This document shows, piece by piece, positions 17,983 to 25,853 of a DNA stretch of 64,000 bases (position 1 is the first letter of the stretch; the number at the start of each line of letters is the position of its first letter). The translations under genes and the position numbers were made by a program. The notes beneath the pieces were generated by a model. That model did no database searches and was not told the DNA's origin. It saw only the letters and a program-made list of their open reading frames with translations. The stretch spans positions 1,034,001 to 1,098,000 of the forward strand of contig NZ_CP117835.1 of NCBI RefSeq assembly GCF_029094545.1, read 5' to 3'. The DNA comes from Alkalihalophilus pseudofirmus. Lineage in GTDB: Bacteria; Bacillota; Bacilli; Bacillales; Bacillaceae_D.

Positions 17983-18123
17983 TTAAGATGAAAGCTTAAT
18001 TTTGTCTGATAATGAACGTCTGCTGATTTCTATACGAATTAATTCAATAAAATCAGGGCTTAGGTCAAGTTCGATTGCTTTGTAATACGTTTCAATTAAA
18101 AGTTCATCAGATAAGTTATTCAT
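17983..18123 (-). CDS. sda: Sporulation checkpoint inhibitor Sda
   Basis: A 46-codon gene below the usual ORF cut-off. The translation begins [16 protein letters not shown] and contains [15 protein letters not shown], closely matching B. subtilis Sda ([28 protein letters not shown]). Sda binds the histidine kinase KinA and blocks entry into sporulation when replication is starting or damaged. The position, divergent from yqeG, is the same as in B. subtilis. A DnaA-box cluster lies upstream, as expected for a DnaA-activated gene. The ribosome site is odd: GGTGAG 6 nt before the ATG, and a stronger AAGGAGGTGA much further upstream. Confidence 0.93.
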   Translation of the reverse strand: MNNLSDELLIETYYKAIELDLSPDFIELIRIEISRRSLSDKIKLSS

Positions 18124-18130
18124 CCCCTTC

Positions 18131-18166
18131 TCACCGCTGCTGCAGTGAGTTCACCTCCTTAGACAT
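18131..18166 (-). other. Possible 11-codon leader ORF upstream of sda
   Basis: ATG at 18166 opens [11 protein letters not shown] and stops 7 nt before the sda ATG. The strong AAGGAGGTGA (18151-18160) lies inside it, not before its ATG. The only start codon at a normal distance from that site is a CTG giving four codons. No evidence of expression beyond this layout. Confidence 0.3.
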
Positions 18167-18330
18167 GTAGTAGTCAATCGATCATTTATCAAGGTTGTCT
18201 CATCAAGTTTGTTCTATATAAAAGAAAGTTTGCATAGTATGTAGGTTCTTAGTCTGTAAGCTGTATATACAGTTATGCTTGTCTGTACCTAAATATTACC
18301 ACGTCTTCTAAAAGAGAACAATCGTTCTGT

Positions 18331-18429
18331 TTATCCACATTTAGCGGTGGATAAGTTGTGGGTTAATTGTTTATTAGTGGAAATAAACCTTATAATTAGT
18401 AGGGTGATAAGTGTATAACGTTATCCACA
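18331..18429. promoter_or_regulatory. DnaA-box cluster between sda and yqeG
   Basis: Two perfect TTATCCACA boxes on the + strand (18331-18339, 18421-18429) and an 8/9 box on the minus strand (18346-18354, TTATCCACC). Weaker 7/9 matches lie at 18357-18365 and 18410-18418. The cluster sits in the 538-bp gap between divergent sda and yqeG, where B. subtilis is known to bind DnaA and couple sda to replication. The rest of the gap (18124-18330, 18430-18661) is AT-rich; it holds a 12-bp palindrome CTGTATATACAG at 18261-18272 and nothing else I can name. Confidence 0.85.
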
Positions 18430-18661
18430 GTGTAGAGGTGTGGCGTAATTTGTCGAAAAGTTTTTTATGTTTTTATAATCAGTGGAAAGGGTTATTAAAT
18501 TAAATAAAGGAAATGCGTTGAAAATTTTCAAATGTGACGGTATAGTTATGGTTTGACTACGATTATAAATGGAAAAGTTTGCCCTGATCTATTTAGGTAT
18601 GCAAAGAGTTATATGGATAGAACATAAAAATAGCGATGTTGCTTGTTAATGAGGTGAAGTC

Positions 18662-19177
18662 ATGCTAAAGAACCTATTACCGAATAAGTACGTAAAAAGT
18701 ATTTTTGAAATTAACCTTGAAGAATTAAAGGAAGCTGGCATCAAGGGCGTTATTACAGACCTGGATAATACGCTTGTTGAGTGGGATCGTCCTGAAGCAA
18801 CACCTGAAGTAAGAGAATGGTTTAAGAAGCTTCAAGAATATGGCATGAACGTTACGATTGTCTCAAATAATAACAGAAGAAGAGTTTCGGTATTTGCTGA
18901 CCCAGAAGAAGTCGTATTTATTCATAATGCGAGAAAGCCAATGCGCCGAGCATTTAGACAAGCTTGTCGTCAAATGGATCTTCAGCCTGAGGAGACCGTT
19001 GTTGTTGGTGATCAAATTTTTACGGATGTTCTTGGCGGAAACAGAGCTGGCCTGCAAACGATCTTGGTTGTGCCAGTAGCGAAAACGGATGGTTTGGCCA
19101 CAAAATTAAATCGCAGGATGGAACGTGTCGTATTAAATTGGATGCGAAAACGTGGAATGATTCAATGGGAGGAGTAA
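18662..19177 (+). CDS. yqeG: YqeG family HAD-type phosphatase
   Basis: A 171-residue HAD-superfamily protein of subfamily IIIA. The nucleophile motif is TDLDNTLVEWD, followed by TIVSNNN (motif II) and VVGDQIFTDVLGGNRAG (motif IV). The substrate is unknown in general. GAGGTGA precedes the ATG. It heads the run yqeG-yqeH-aroE-yqeI-nadD-yqeK-rsfS, conserved in Firmicutes. It lies directly downstream of the DnaA-box cluster. Confidence 0.93.
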   Translation: MLKNLLPNKYVKSIFEINLEELKEAGIKGVITDLDNTLVEWDRPEATPEVREWFKKLQEYGMNVTIVSNNNRRRVSVFADPEEVVFIHNARKPMRRAFRQACRQMDLQPEETVVVGDQIFTDVLGGNRAGLQTILVVPVAKTDGLATKLNRRMERVVLNWMRKRGMIQWEE

Positions 19178-19179
19178 AT

Positions 19180-20292
19180 ATGGAAGAACAAACGATCACA
19201 TGTGCTGGCTGTGGTGTACAGATTCAGACAGAAGATAAAAACAAGACAGGTTATGCACCTAAATCCGCACTAGAGCGAGAGGTCATTATTTGTCAACGCT
19301 GCTTTAGGTTAAAGCATTATAATGAAGTGCAAGATGTTTCATTAACAGATGATGATTTTCTGAAGTTGTTAAATACACTAGGGCATACAGATTCTCTAAT
19401 TGTAAAAGTGGTAGACATCTTTGATTTTAATGGAAGCTGGCTGCCTGGTCTGCACAGGTTTGTAGGGAATAATGATGTCTTGCTAGTTGGAAACAAAGTG
19501 GATCTACTGCCTAAATCCTTAAAAAGAAACCGTCTCATTAACTGGATGAAGAAATCTGCAAAGGAAAACGGCCTCAAGCCTGTTGATGTTCTTTTAATGA
19601 GTGCAGAAAAGGGTGAAGGGGTACTAGATATTGCTTCTGAGATTGACCGCTTGCGTGATGGACGTGATGTCTATGTCGTTGGCTGTACGAATGTAGGGAA
19701 ATCTACATTTATTAATCGGATTATTAAAGAGTTCGGCGGAGATACCGAACAGTTAATAACGACATCGCATTTTCCAGGGACCACACTAGATATGATTGAT
19801 ATCCCGCTTGATGATGGATCGGCTCTTTACGATACACCAGGAATCATCAATCATCATCAAATGGCTCACTTTGTTGATAAAAAAGAACTTAAGCAAATTA
19901 CACCAAAAAAAGAAATCAAGCCAATGGTATTTCAATTAAATGAAGGACAAACGCTTTATTTTGGAGGAATGGCTCGGTTTGATTTTGTAGCTGGTGAGCG
20001 GTCATCTTTTACTTGTTTCACTTCTAATGATCTACACATTCATCGTACAAAAAGAGAGAAAGCAGAGGAGCTTTATCAAAATCACCTAGGTGATTTATTA
20101 ACACCGCCAGGAAAAGAGAGCATGGTTGATTTCCCTCCGCTTGTAAAGCATGAATTTACCATTAAAGATATAAAAAGTGATATTGTTATCTCTGGTCTTG
20201 GCTGGATAACAGTCAATGATCGAAATGTAAAAGTAGAAGCTTATGCACCTAAGGGCGTAGGCGTATCCATTCGTGATTCGATTATCTCGTAA
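19180..20292 (+). CDS. yqeH: YqeH circularly permuted GTPase, 30S ribosome assembly
   Basis: GTPase needed for 30S subunit biogenesis. The N-terminus is a zinc finger (CAGC and CQRC pairs). The G motifs are in permuted order: NKVD (G4), then the SAEKGEG region (G5), then GCTNVGKST (G1), then DTPG (G3). The ATG at 19180 has GGGAGGAG upstream; the longer frame from 19138 overlaps the end of yqeG. The product is 370 residues. The spacing after yqeG is 2 nt. Confidence 0.96.
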   Translation: MEEQTITCAGCGVQIQTEDKNKTGYAPKSALEREVIICQRCFRLKHYNEVQDVSLTDDDFLKLLNTLGHTDSLIVKVVDIFDFNGSWLPGLHRFVGNNDVLLVGNKVDLLPKSLKRNRLINWMKKSAKENGLKPVDVLLMSAEKGEGVLDIASEIDRLRDGRDVYVVGCTNVGKSTFINRIIKEFGGDTEQLITTSHFPGTTLDMIDIPLDDGSALYDTPGIINHHQMAHFVDKKELKQITPKKEIKPMVFQLNEGQTLYFGGMARFDFVAGERSSFTCFTSNDLHIHRTKREKAEELYQNHLGDLLTPPGKESMVDFPPLVKHEFTIKDIKSDIVISGLGWITVNDRNVKVEAYAPKGVGVSIRDSIIS

Positions 20293-20314
20293 CAGATAGA
20301 GAGGAGCACTAAAC

Positions 20315-21151
20315 ATGGGGAAACGTTTTGGGCTGATTGGACATCCTGTAGCACACTCCATGTCACCGCAGATGCATAATGATGCTTTTAAAGATTGGCA
20401 GATAGATGCAGATTACGTGGCACTAGATGTGGAAGCAGGAGACCTTGAAGAAGTGACAGAGAAGATTCGTAACGGCGAAATAGATGGTGTTAATGTTACG
20501 ATCCCACACAAAGTAGCGATCATGAATTTCTTAGACGGAATTGATCGGGAAGCAGAAAGGATTGGGGCTGTTAATACCATAGTTAGACACGACGGGAAGC
20601 TTGTAGGATATAATACAGATGGTGCTGGTTATATGCAGTCGATAGAGCCTTATCTGCCGTCAAACGTAAAGGATATGAATATATTATTAATTGGAGCGGG
20701 GGGAGCTGCAAGGGCAGTATGTGCTTCCTTTTTAGGTGCAGGTGTGTCGAGTCTCGTTGTCGCTAATCGAACAAAAGAAAAAGCGGATACTCTTTTGAAT
20801 CTTATTTCTACTAATCAGGATCAAACAAACGCCATGACACTTAGTGAAGCTGAGAATGGGTTGGAGAAGTTCGACCTCATTGTAAATACCACATCAGTCG
20901 GAATGAGTCCTTATACTGAACAAATGCCGATCTCTCTTAGGAAATTGAAAGATAAAGCGATAGTGAGTGACTTAATCTATAATCCGCTAGAAACAGCTTT
21001 CTTAAAGGAAGCTGCAGAGCGCGGCGCAACAACAGTAAATGGAGTGGGGATGTTTGTAAATCAGGGTGCCCTGTCATTTGAATATTGGACAGGCATCAAG
21101 CCAGACCGGAAACGAATGACAAATATCGTACTCAAAACACTTGGAGGGTAA
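20315..21151 (+). CDS. aroE: Shikimate dehydrogenase
   Basis: Reduces 3-dehydroshikimate to shikimate with NADPH, in aromatic amino-acid synthesis. The N-terminal segment GHPVAHSMSPQMHN carries the substrate-binding serines. NVTIPHK holds the catalytic Lys, GAGGAARA is the nucleotide-binding loop, NRT follows it, and VNGVGMFVNQGALSFE is the C-terminal block. 278 residues, GAGGAG before the ATG. It is placed between GTPase and RNA-binding genes, as in B. subtilis. Confidence 0.97.
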   Translation: MGKRFGLIGHPVAHSMSPQMHNDAFKDWQIDADYVALDVEAGDLEEVTEKIRNGEIDGVNVTIPHKVAIMNFLDGIDREAERIGAVNTIVRHDGKLVGYNTDGAGYMQSIEPYLPSNVKDMNILLIGAGGAARAVCASFLGAGVSSLVVANRTKEKADTLLNLISTNQDQTNAMTLSEAENGLEKFDLIVNTTSVGMSPYTEQMPISLRKLKDKAIVSDLIYNPLETAFLKEAAERGATTVNGVGMFVNQGALSFEYWTGIKPDRKRMTNIVLKTLGG

Positions 21152-21157
21152 AAAACT

Positions 21158-21448
21158 ATGTTAACAGGTAAGCAAAAACGTTTTTTAAGATCAAAAGCAC
21201 ATCACTTAACACCAATCTTTCAGGTTGGAAAAGGTGGCGTAAATGAAAACATGATTGAACAGATCGATGATGTTCTTGAATCAAGAGAATTAATCAAAGT
21301 AAGCGTGCTGCAAAATTGCGAATTTGATAAGGACGATGTAGCAGAGGAATTATCAAAAGGGGCAAAAGCAGAGCTTGTCCAAGTCATAGGAAACACGATT
21401 GTTCTTTATAAAGAATCAAAAGAAAACAAAGAAATCATTCTTCCATAA
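21158..21448 (+). CDS. yqeI: CRS1/YhbY-type ribosome-assembly RNA-binding protein
   Basis: A 96-residue single-domain protein. It starts MLTGKQKRFLRSKAHHL and has the conserved GKGGVNENMIEQID loop. YhbY proteins associate with pre-50S particles. It is 6 nt after aroE. Confidence 0.94.
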   Translation: MLTGKQKRFLRSKAHHLTPIFQVGKGGVNENMIEQIDDVLESRELIKVSVLQNCEFDKDDVAEELSKGAKAELVQVIGNTIVLYKESKENKEIILP

Positions 21449-21473
21449 CCTAAGAGATGTAAAGGAGACAGGG

Positions 21474-22061
21474 ATGATGAAAATTGGATTGTTTGGAGGG
21501 ACCTTTGATCCGCCGCATCATGGCCATATGATGTTAGCTGAACATATCAGAGTGGAGTGTGAACTTGATCAGGTTTGGTTCATTCCAGCATCTACTCCGC
21601 CTCATAAAAAGCGTTCAGACATGTCTTCAGTAGATGAACGCCTTGAATTAGTGACGGTTGCGACAAGGAGCAATCCACATTTTCATGTATCTACAATAGA
21701 GAGAGATCGAGGCGGCCGTTCGTATACGATTGATACAGTGAAGCAATTGAAAGAGGAATACCCGGCTCATGAATTCTTCTTTATTATCGGCGGAGATATG
21801 GTGGAGTCTCTACCAAGCTGGGCTGGAATTGAAGAACTTGTAAACCTCATCACGTTTATTGGGGTCAACAGGCCTGGGTATTCTCCATCGCCTGTGTATA
21901 AGGATCATCTCATCCACATTGATTTTCCGCAAATCGATCTCTCCTCTACTGATATACGGCAAAGAGTAAAAGAAGGTAAATCGATACGCTACCTCGTACA
22001 AGAGGAAGTAGCAGAGATGATAAAGGAGAGCAGGTTGTATGGAGAGGGAAGCGGCACTTAA
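21474..22061 (+). CDS. nadD: Nicotinate-nucleotide adenylyltransferase
   Basis: Adenylates nicotinate mononucleotide in NAD synthesis. GGTFDPPHHGH gives the (H/T)xGH nucleotidyl-transfer motif, and SSTDIRQR is the ISSTxIR motif. The ATG at 21474 (or the adjacent one at 21477) follows AAAGGAG. The longer frame from 21399 lies inside yqeI and is not used. 195 residues. It overlaps yqeK by 23 nt. Confidence 0.96.
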   Translation: MMKIGLFGGTFDPPHHGHMMLAEHIRVECELDQVWFIPASTPPHKKRSDMSSVDERLELVTVATRSNPHFHVSTIERDRGGRSYTIDTVKQLKEEYPAHEFFFIIGGDMVESLPSWAGIEELVNLITFIGVNRPGYSPSPVYKDHLIHIDFPQIDLSSTDIRQRVKEGKSIRYLVQEEVAEMIKESRLYGEGSGT

Positions 22062-22614
22062 TAAAGTAAAGCCTCATTTAACCGAACACCGCTATCAACA
22101 TACTCTTGGTGTTGTGGATACGGCGATTTCACTTGCAAAAAGATACGGAGCGGACCAAAACAAGGCAGAGCTTGCGGCGATTTTTCATGACTATGCAAAA
22201 TTTCGAGACAAACAAGAAATGCGAGACCTCGTACAGTCAACTTTGAAAGAAAAAGATGTGTTAGGGTATGGAGATGAGTTACTTCATGCCCCATGTGGTG
22301 CATACTATGTAAAAGAGGAAATCGGTATCAAAGATGAAGAGGTCTTAAATGCCATCCGGTACCACACAACAGGCAAGCCTGATATGACCTTGCTTGAAAA
22401 GGTTGTTTTCCTTGCTGATTATATTGAGCCAGGAAGACAGTTTAAGGGAGTATCTGAAGTTCGCGAGCTAAGTGAAAAGGATTTAGATGAAGCGATTATA
22501 AAGTCACTTGAAAATACGATTACTTTTCTAATGAAGCGAAGGCAGCCTGTGTATCCTGACACATTAAACACATACAATCAATTAATTAAAACAAAAAGGA
22601 GTTTGGATAAATGA
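22039..22614 (+). CDS. yqeK: YqeK HD-domain Ap4A hydrolase
   Basis: Metal-dependent hydrolase of the HD superfamily; YqeK proteins split diadenosine tetraphosphate symmetrically. The HD motif is AAIFHDYAKF, with HRYQHTLGV earlier and IRYHTTG later providing the other ligands. 191 residues. The start overlaps nadD and the end overlaps rsfS by 4 nt, so the three are translationally coupled. Confidence 0.93.
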   Translation: MEREAALNKVKPHLTEHRYQHTLGVVDTAISLAKRYGADQNKAELAAIFHDYAKFRDKQEMRDLVQSTLKEKDVLGYGDELLHAPCGAYYVKEEIGIKDEEVLNAIRYHTTGKPDMTLLEKVVFLADYIEPGRQFKGVSEVRELSEKDLDEAIIKSLENTITFLMKRRQPVYPDTLNTYNQLIKTKRSLDK

Positions 22615-22964
22615 GTGAATCAACATTACTAACACTAGCTATTAATGCAATTGACGATAAGCGTGCTGAAAATATCGTTGGATTAAATATGAAGGGGATT
22701 TCATTAATTGCTGATTATTTCGTGATCTGCCATGGTAATTCTGAAAAGCAAGTTCAAGCTATTGCTCATGAACTTAAAAAAGTGGCACAAGAAGAAGGAA
22801 TTGAAATTAAACGTCTTGAAGGATTCGATCAAGCGCGCTGGGTATTAGTGGATCTTGGAGATGTTGTTGTCCATATTTTCCATAAAGATGAGCGTACGTA
22901 CTATAACTTAGAGAAACTTTGGGGAGATGCGCCAACAATTGAAATCGAAAGGGTCTTAAGTTAA
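22611..22964 (+). CDS. rsfS: Ribosomal silencing factor RsfS
   Basis: Binds L14 on the 50S subunit and blocks subunit joining when nutrients are low. The 117-residue DUF143 protein has the features ADYFVICHGNSEKQV, EGFDQARWVLVDLGDVVVHIF and YYNLEKLW. Its ATG overlaps the yqeK stop, and its stop overlaps the next start (TAATG). Confidence 0.96.
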   Translation: MSESTLLTLAINAIDDKRAENIVGLNMKGISLIADYFVICHGNSEKQVQAIAHELKKVAQEEGIEIKRLEGFDQARWVLVDLGDVVVHIFHKDERTYYNLEKLWGDAPTIEIERVLS

Positions 22965-23830
22965 TGGAATTAAAACCTGGCTATACCGTGACACTGAAAG
23001 TAGCTCGTCAGGCAAAGTTTGGGTATTTCTTGAGTGATGGCAATACAGATATTCTTCTTCATCAAAATGACATCGAAGGAGAAGAAGCGCTTGAAATTGG
23101 CTCGGACATTGAAGTTTTCTTATATCATGACCATGATAAGCGTTTATCTGCCACAATGAAACAACCGATTGTCCAAGGCGAAGGATTTGCTTGGTTGAAA
23201 GTAGTCTCGATTAAAACTGGACATGGTGTATTCTTATATAATGGAATCTCTCGCGATTTATTTTTATCAATGGATGAATTGCCTAGTGACCGTAATTTAT
23301 GGCCAAAGCCTGATGATGTACTGCCTGTCTCTTATACATGGGATAAAAAAGGACGTTTAATGGCCCGCCTTGTCAAGGGTCTGCCGATTGAAGAACAATC
23401 GAAAAAGGCATCTGATATCCTCATGAATAAAGAAGTAAAAGGCCGTGTCTATCATTATCTCGATGAGGGAGCAGCTATACTTACAGAGGAAGGGTATTTA
23501 GCGTATCTCCATGACAATGAAATGACGAGAGAGCCTCGTTACGGGGAAGAAGTAACCGTTCGGGTTATCTATGTGCGAGAAGACGGTCGTCTAAATGTCA
23601 CGATGCATCCTCTGCGCTCAGAGCGTCAAGAAGATGATGCGACTAAACTTGTTCGTTACATGGAAGAGCGCGGCGGTCAAATGCCTTATTGGGACAAGTC
23701 TCAGCCAGAGGATATTAAGCACCGCTTCAACATAAGTAAAGCAGCATTTAAGCGTGCACTTGGTAAGCTTCTAAAAGAAGGAAAAGTTGAGCAGCGCGAT
23801 GGCTGGACGTATTTAAAGGAGAAAAAATGA
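22964..23830 (+). CDS. CvfB/YitL-type S1 RNA-binding protein
   Basis: A 288-residue protein with tandem OB-fold S1-like segments. The first spans about residues 5-60 (PGYTVTLKVARQAKFGYFL), others lie around 70-130 and 145-215, and a C-terminal winged-helix-like segment is KHRFNISKAAFKRALGKLLKEG. This is the layout of S. aureus CvfB and B. subtilis YitL, RNA-binding proteins that affect gene expression. It overlaps rsfS by one base and yqeM by 4 nt. In B. subtilis this position has no such gene, so this is a local insertion into the operon. Confidence 0.88.
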   Translation: MELKPGYTVTLKVARQAKFGYFLSDGNTDILLHQNDIEGEEALEIGSDIEVFLYHDHDKRLSATMKQPIVQGEGFAWLKVVSIKTGHGVFLYNGISRDLFLSMDELPSDRNLWPKPDDVLPVSYTWDKKGRLMARLVKGLPIEEQSKKASDILMNKEVKGRVYHYLDEGAAILTEEGYLAYLHDNEMTREPRYGEEVTVRVIYVREDGRLNVTMHPLRSERQEDDATKLVRYMEERGGQMPYWDKSQPEDIKHRFNISKAAFKRALGKLLKEGKVEQRDGWTYLKEKK

Positions 23831-24579
23831 ATTATCAAGTTTTTGCTGCTCTGTATGATCAGTTGATGGCTGATGCACCGTACGATGAGTGGCTTTCTTT
23901 TACAAAAAAAACACTAGGTGTTGATCATTTAGAAGGAATTCAGATCCTAGATGTCGGGTGCGGTACAGGAGAACTTCTTCTTTCGATGCTTGATGAGGGT
24001 GCTGATATTACTGGGGTAGATTTATCAAGTGAGATGCTCGTTGTTGCACGAGATAAATGTATGAAAAAAGGAGTTTCCCCGCTCCTGATCCATCAGGATA
24101 TGCGAAAGCTCGGTGATCTAGGTCAATATGATTTGGCAACGATCTTTTGCGATTCGCTAAATTATTTAGAGACGCCTGATGATGTTAAAGCAGCCCTCCA
24201 TTCTGTGTCACAAAATGTGGTGGATAACGGCTGGCTTTTATTTGATGTCCACTCGATTTCAAAAATTGAGGATGAATTCATTGGTCAAACGTTTGCAGAT
24301 GCTGAGGAAGAGATTTCATATATCTGGCATTCTTTTCCTGGTGAGCATCAGAATAGTGTAGAGCATGAACTCACTTTTTTTGTTAAGCAAGAAAACGGCT
24401 TATATGAAAGATATGAAGAGCTTCATAAACAACGTACCTATTCAGTAGAAGAGTACACGACATGGCTTCTTGAGGCTGGTTTTAAGGTCGAAGCGGTGAC
24501 TGCCGACTTTTCATCAGAGATCCCTTCAGAAGAAAGCATGAGAATTTTCTTTGCTGCGCGAAAGAAAAAAAGAGGATAA
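23827..24579 (+). CDS. yqeM: YqeM class I SAM-dependent methyltransferase
   Basis: A Rossmann-fold methyltransferase of 250 residues. Motif I is LDVGCGTGELLL, motif II ITGVDLSSEML, and the third strand is DLATIFCDSLNYL. The substrate is unknown. It overlaps the previous gene by ATGA. It is the last gene of the yqe block before a strong terminator. Confidence 0.92.
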   Translation: MNYQVFAALYDQLMADAPYDEWLSFTKKTLGVDHLEGIQILDVGCGTGELLLSMLDEGADITGVDLSSEMLVVARDKCMKKGVSPLLIHQDMRKLGDLGQYDLATIFCDSLNYLETPDDVKAALHSVSQNVVDNGWLLFDVHSISKIEDEFIGQTFADAEEEISYIWHSFPGEHQNSVEHELTFFVKQENGLYERYEELHKQRTYSVEEYTTWLLEAGFKVEAVTADFSSEIPSEESMRIFFAARKKKRG

Positions 24580-24594
24580 TGTGAATTAATGTCG

Positions 24595-24631
24595 AAAAAA
24601 ACAGGGGAAGCAATGCTTTCCCCTGTTTTTT
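24595..24631. terminator. Bidirectional terminator between yqeM and comER
   Basis: ACAGGGGAA pairs with TTCCCCTGT, flanked by A6 and T6 runs, between the convergent genes. Confidence 0.92.
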
Positions 24632-25466
24632 ATTTATTTGTCGCTTGGTTTGTGAAGGCTTCAAGTATTTTCTTTTGTTCGTGATAGTATTTTGCATGAG
24701 TTTGCTGAAATAAATGGTCGAACATATGACCAACTTCCTGTTCGAGCACTTTAATCCCTTCTCCGGTAATTCCCCCCGGCACACAAACTCGTTCTTGTAA
24801 GGTAGGTAAGGTATAGTGTCCTTGCTCTAACAGGCGGCCCATACCTATGATCATATTTGTCGCAAGAGTAGTGGCGTCTTCTTTAGATATCTCTGTTTGT
24901 CTCACAGCCCCGTCAATAAACTGTTGTAATAAATAACTGAAAAAAGCCGGCCCGCAGCTTACGATATCTGAAGATACCCGAGTAATGTTTTCCTCAATTT
25001 CAAGTGGTTCTGAGAAATGACTCATAAAGGCATGCACTTGTTTTTGGTCTTCGGTGGTGCAGCGCTTGCCGTAGCTGATCAATGTAGAACCTGCTAAGGC
25101 ACGGTTAAGAATGGTCGGTATAATACGGGCTACTTTACAGTCAACTTTACTCTCAAGCAATTCTACAGAGATTGGACTCGTAATAGAGATGCATAATTGT
25201 TTTTGTGTACAGACCGGAGCTATTTCATCAATCACACATGCAAACTGAAGCGGCTTTACACAGACAAAAAAATAATCAGAGCGTTTGACTGCTTCAGCGA
25301 TTGTATCTGCAATATGAATTGCAGGGTACGCCTCTTTTGCTTTTAAGGCTTTTTCTTTTGTACGATTGATTACAGTTATATCTTTCTCTTTTATTACTCC
25401 GGAATCAAGAAATGACTCAAGTAAAATCGTCCCCATACTGCCAAGCCCAATGATTCCAACCCTCAT
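24630..25466 (-). CDS. comER: ComER, pyrroline-5-carboxylate reductase-like
   Basis: A protein of the ProC family encoded divergently from the comE operon, as in B. subtilis. The dinucleotide-binding loop is VGIIGLGSMG at the N-terminus. The C-terminal region shows the ProC-type PGGITGEGIKVLE. The start at 25466 has AAGGAGG about 10 nt upstream; the frame beyond it lacks a ribosome site. 278 residues. The role is not settled: it is not needed for competence in B. subtilis and has been tied to sporulation in other bacilli. Confidence 0.88.
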   Translation of the reverse strand: MRVGIIGLGSMGTILLESFLDSGVIKEKDITVINRTKEKALKAKEAYPAIHIADTIAEAVKRSDYFFVCVKPLQFACVIDEIAPVCTQKQLCISITSPISVELLESKVDCKVARIIPTILNRALAGSTLISYGKRCTTEDQKQVHAFMSHFSEPLEIEENITRVSSDIVSCGPAFFSYLLQQFIDGAVRQTEISKEDATTLATNMIIGMGRLLEQGHYTLPTLQERVCVPGGITGEGIKVLEQEVGHMFDHLFQQTHAKYYHEQKKILEAFTNQATNK

Positions 25467-25553
25467 CTGAAAATCCCCTCCTTCTCCAAAACGTCCCAAA
25501 ACGATATCGTTATCACAAGCGTATGAAGAAGACAGGGTAAGTATGTGTCTTTA

Positions 25554-25811
25554 TTATTTGGATTTATTTATGTATTCTCGTACCATATCGGTCGTTACTT
25601 CTTTTCTAGGAGGGAAGTAAAAGTCTTGAGCAATTTGATTCATCTCTTTTGTAATCGCATTTACTTCATTCAGCGAAATATGTAAACCTTTCTTAGCGTC
25701 TTCTACTACCCGGTCAATGGCCGCCTCTCTTTTCTCATCTAATGCTAGAAATTCCTTTTGTGCTCTGCGATGGTTTGTTACTTGCTCAGCAATTTTTAAA
25801 TGTACGCTCAT
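25554..25811 (-). CDS. Small soluble protein, DUF2533-like
   Basis: An 85-residue charged, probably helical protein (MSVHLKIAEQVTNHRRAQKEF at the start, REYINKSK at the end). It resembles DUF2533 proteins of Bacillus, whose function is unknown; the family match is from memory. The start at 25811 follows AGGAAG. The 22 upstream codons overlap the comEA leader and are not used. It is divergent from comEA, with only 42 bp between starts. Confidence 0.65.
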   Translation of the reverse strand: MSVHLKIAEQVTNHRRAQKEFLALDEKREAAIDRVVEDAKKGLHISLNEVNAITKEMNQIAQDFYFPPRKEVTTDMVREYINKSK

Positions 25812-25853
25812 TTTAGTGTCTTCCTTTCTAATAACATGATGGAGGTTATTCTT

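Noticed and set aside
18331-18429. Chromosomal origin of replication
   Set aside because: DnaA boxes are present, but the neighbours are sda and yqeG, not dnaA/dnaN, and no AT-rich unwinding region with the usual trio motifs was recognised. It fits the known sda-yqeG cluster better.
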